Below are positions 60,678 to 64,000 of a stretch of DNA of 64,000 nt, one piece after another. The notes beneath the pieces are model-generated. The model saw only the letters and a program-made list of their open reading frames with translations, made no database searches and was not told the origin of the DNA. Source of the DNA: Termitomyces sp. T153 (lineage: Eukaryota > Basidiomycota > Agaricomycetes > Agaricales > Lyophyllaceae); the NCBI GenBank assembly GCA_018296165.2, contig JACKQL020000027.1:372001-436000 (forward strand). Reading direction: 5' to 3'. Position 1 is the stretch's first letter. Each line of letters begins with the position of its first letter. Both the position numbers and the translations under genes were made by a program.

Positions 60678-61822
60678 TTTCAGGTTCCGCTGACCATGGG
60701 GGCTCAGCTACACTGGGAGGGTTCTTACTAGGCAGACATAATTCCCTGCACTGACAACTGGGCATTTAAAGGTGTCCCAAACACTGGGGACTTGTGAGGA
60801 TAGTGGGTGGAGATTGATCTGAGCAAGTCTGGGGAGGTCCAGAGGAGTAGGGGACAAGCTGAGGGGAAGGGAGATGGGCTTCACGGGGTTCAGGCACAAG
60901 TCCATATGTGAGTATTGCAGGTGTGGAGGAGGCAGAGGCTATGTGAGTGATAGAAGCAGAGCCAGAGTTTGATGGGGGATCAATGGAGGTTGATAGAGTT
61001 TGGAGCCAAGCATGTAGTGAGGTCTGGAGTTGGTTAAAGAGTGTCTGGGATTCATAATTGTAATTGCGGGGTTCACAAAGGCATTAAGGTTGGGAAAGAT
61101 AGGAACACAATGGATGGGACAGATCAAACAAGACAAGATGGAGTTGAATGAAATGAGACGGAGTTGAGATGAGATTGAGATGAGAACAAGAATAGATTCA
61201 GGCAGAGATACAAAATGATAATGAAAATGATAATGGAATAGAGATGAGACAAGACTGGGAGACTGAGAGTAAGAAAATGAGACATGGAACACAAAACACG
61301 AGAGAGAAACAACCAGACCATAGGTAACATTAAGCAATATCAAGACTAGAGTACAAAGAGCTACTCTATGTCTTATATACTGACTACTGGAGAGCTCTGG
61401 AGAATGTTGGCTGTGGTGGTGGGGCTTGGCAGAGCTCAACAGAGTCAATGGGTGTCAGTTACAATTGGAGGGCAGGCTGCATTGATATGTTGATGGGATC
61501 AATTGGTGACATAGGCCATTCTGAGGTCATCATGATACTCCAAAGTAAGTTGGAAGAACCAGGGTGTTGAGTTGATGACATGTAATGGGGTCAGGCACAG
61601 CGGGGAAATGGTCCCAGGGGCTCAGGAGATCCAGGGGAAGTGTTGCTGACTGTGGGGAAGATGTTGGAGTTGGCCAGGGGGCCATTGGAGTTAGCCGAGG
61701 ATGCATCAGAGTTAGCCAGAGTAGGTGCAGAGCACTGTGGAAGTTTGGCAAGGTGTTGAGGGAGGTTGGGGGGCAGGGGGTTGTTGGGTGATGTGCGGGG
61801 GTCCAGGGAATGGGTCATAACA
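60678..61822 (-). repeat. 5' LTR of the family A element
   Basis: 1145 bp; begins TTTCAGG (from TGTCAGG) and ends ATAACA (from TGACA), followed by TCCCT. On the minus strand the internal sequence after it starts TAATATCAAGAC; this could be a decayed primer-binding site, but that is only a guess. Confidence 0.92.
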
Positions 61823-61827
61823 TCCCT

Positions 61828-63110
61828 TACAAAACACATATTATAAGTAAAGATGAATCACTTACAGCCTCAGTGAATGTTGTAGGAACAAGAAGCAACT
61901 GAGGTTGTAAAAATGAGTTGAATGGCTGATGTACTTATGAGCATGTGATGACCAGATATGATAGTAAGATTGATATGGATAAAACAACCCAGTGTCACAG
62001 GTGAATTTGTTCCAGAACTATTACCACCAGAAACTTTCCCATAGTGCTGATTGGCTACTGGAAACCTACAATTGTAGTATGGGCATATATAGCTGGACAG
62101 TACTATCAAAGAAAGACTTGCCAGACCCCAAATATCTGGTGGTTGGTGGTACATGCACATTGAAGAGCATAAGGAGGAAGCAAATGAGGGAAGAAGAAAT
62201 GGACCACACCAGATATCTTTGGTGGATATGCCACCACTCCTGACCAACACACCCAACAAACCAAAGATGCCATCAGGCAGATCCAGAGAAAGACAGGCAA
62301 AATCAGCCATCACAGATACATCAGAAGAAGACATGGAGATGGAGATTTATATGGAACACCCAAGAGAGATTCTGATAAATGAGAACATGGTCATCAAACT
62401 GCTAGAATCTACCACAGATGTACTCCCAAGCTTTTTAGACCATGTGATCTGGAGTGACCACAGGAACAATCTTGTGTGGTCCATTGTCCACAAGCTAAGA
62501 TTGATTAAGCCCACAATGGACAAAGCTGACTCTGGCTAATAGAAACCATGATCTAGACAGAATAGTTGCAACATTGGAAAAATTGACCAAAGAGGTGAAA
62601 TCACTCTTGTTGAGGGTAGATGCCAGACAGACCAATGAAGGGAAGGCTGAAACCAACTCTGAAATGTACTCCAAGGCCAACACCATACACATGACTGGAC
62701 CTATTTACAAGCCCACTCTTGCAATAATACAATGTTCTCTGAAACCAGTAAAACAGACATCACCATACCATGCTCCACCACCCAAGAATCTCATGCATTG
62801 TCATTGCAAGCAGAACAGAATTTGACTAGAAAGTGCTACATTCTAGAGCCATTGTCACATTTATAACAATGCCCTCACAGGAAGAGAGGACTTGCAACAT
62901 ATCAAGGTTGTATCAGCCCACTATAATGTCAGAACCTCATACTCTATGGGAACTGAACTTCTCAAACACACACATGCATTCATTCATATTTTTGCAGTAC
63001 TACAGAACACCCTAGAGCTGATCACAGACAACTTGAGGTACAAAGTATGGATAGATGGTGTGTGGAGAGGAGAAACAGGTATGGTGATAAGACCCTATTC
63101 TTGCTAAGCA
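61828..63110 (+). pseudogene. Unidentified decayed coding region
   Basis: Three successive + strand frames (61992-62243, 62153-62539, 62574-62825) and a fourth at 62892-63107 have protein-like, Lys/Glu/Met-rich composition and may be parts of one gene broken by frameshifts and stops. A charged N-terminal region (RSRERQAKSAITDTSEED) is followed by a helical segment (MEKLTKEVKSLLLRVDARQ). The layout recalls ORF1 of non-LTR retrotransposons, but no domain can be confirmed. CpG depletion indicates decay. Confidence 0.35.
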
Positions 63111-64000
63111 CCAATTTCCATTATTTTCTATGTTTTGGCAACTTCCAGATTTACCAGTTTTTATGTGATGCAATGGTCAAATGACCTTGTCATGTGTGGC
63201 CTAGATTCTCAGCCCATCAGATGACTTTCCTTTATGATGACTAGCAACCTCTAGTGACCTCTTAGCAAAGTTGCCAATTTCTTTTCACTCCAGATCTAAG
63301 TCTTGCAACTTGAAAGCCTCTTCTTTTGCTCTAACATTTGCTTTAACAAGTTAACATCCTTGTTGTTTTTGTTTTGCTAGCCATCTTTGAGTACTATTTT
63401 GTCAAGTCTATGTTTAGTGCTAGCACCTACAGCTAGACTCAGTTCATTATTGTCCTATTCACTGTGTCTCTTTAGTCCTGCTCTGCTAGCAACATTTATA
63501 CTAGAAACCTCATATCCACTCTAGCTGGGTTTACCTGCAGAGTCTCCTCTTCTTGCTACACTTTTCTACTGACCTTGCACTAGCAACTTAGCACCACTTT
63601 TACTATACCAGGTCCTCTGGGACCTAGCTTGGCTTGCACCCTCATTTTCTATAGTTTATTTGTACTCTACTCACAAGGCTACTAGTTGTTGTTTCCTCTG
63701 CATGGCAGCTGGGTAGCAATGGATGTCATCAGCAGTGCACATGCTGGAAGAGCTACTGGAAGAAATGGAATGAGCCAACCCAATCATGAAGTCTGTCAGG
63801 CTGATATCCAATCTGAAGTGGATTGGCTCAGTTGAGGATCTCAAATATCAAGATCTTTCATTTATTGTTCTGGAATTCAGCATAGAGGATGGTGCTATGT
63901 GAATGCTGAAAAAACAGAACTTTGCCTTGTATTTGAAGTGGTGCAAGCATGCAGACAAACCTCCAGTATTGCAGTGCCAGAATTACTAGACCTTTGACAT
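63111..64000. other. Unassigned CpG-poor sequence to the window end
   Basis: No supportable gene, RNA or repeat. It continues the decayed block and probably belongs to further old elements beyond the window. Confidence 0.4.

Larger units (their letters stand above)
52013..61822 (-). mobile_element. Family A LTR element with no recognisable pol (LARD-like), minus strand
   Basis: Flanked by the perfect duplication TCCCT (52008-52012 and 61823-61827). LTRs of about 1145 bp enclose a 6.4-kb internal region (54301-60677). On the minus strand a polypurine tract (AAAGGGGGG) lies directly against the left LTR at 54301-54315, so the element reads right to left. I could not find protease, reverse transcriptase, RNase H or integrase motifs on either strand, in contrast with elements B and C of similar decay. 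It therefore looks like a large non-autonomous derivative, or an element too altered to read by eye. A family A LTR has inserted into its left LTR. Confidence 0.88.

Overview
The window looks like nuclear DNA of a filamentous basidiomycete, most likely an Agaricomycete. Genes carry many short GT-AG introns (about 45-80 bp). The gene set is fungal: fused ARG5,6, calcineurin A and a Zn2Cys6 factor. The transposable elements are chromodomain-bearing Ty3/gypsy elements. The window is a 30-kb gene island (about 20.3-50.6 kb) between two retrotransposon blocks whose sequence is strongly depleted in CpG.

Left block (1-18.6 kb). After a CpG-rich partial LTR (family A, 1-676) and a decayed C2H2 zinc-finger pseudogene comes a nest that can be resolved by target-site duplications (TSDs). 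Chromovirus B (2648-18572, TSD GTTTC) was hit in its 5' LTR by a tRNA-like SINE (13-bp TSD), between RNase H and integrase by a solo LTR of family C, and inside its integrase by a complete chromovirus C (9979-17259, TSD CCTAT). Solo LTRs of family A then landed in the SINE and in the gag of C. Open frames are broken mostly by C-to-T and G-to-A transitions at former CpG sites, which also removed catalytic aspartates.

Gene island. In order: bifunctional acetylglutamate kinase/N-acetyl-glutamyl-phosphate reductase (ARG5,6, +); calcineurin catalytic subunit (CNA1, +); a secreted protein of unknown function (-); a Zn2Cys6 transcription factor (-); a BEM46/ABHD13-type alpha/beta hydrolase (-); a six-cysteine small secreted protein (+); then three genes in tandem on + with ubiquitin themes: UBC13 (E2), an F-box-like/leucine-rich protein and a 1438-residue protein ending in a RING-H2 domain. 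Exon models for ARG5,6, CNA1, the Zn2Cys6 factor, UBC13, the F-box-like gene and the RING gene were read by hand and close to multiples of three, so those coordinates are fairly firm.

Right block (52.0-64 kb). A 9.8-kb family-A element on the minus strand (52013-61822, TSD TCCCT) has LTRs of about 1.14 kb and a polypurine tract but no pol I can recognise. Its left LTR contains a younger, oppositely oriented, CpG-rich LTR of the same family (52694-53828, TSD CAAAG). Beyond it lies a decayed region with short open frames I could not assign.
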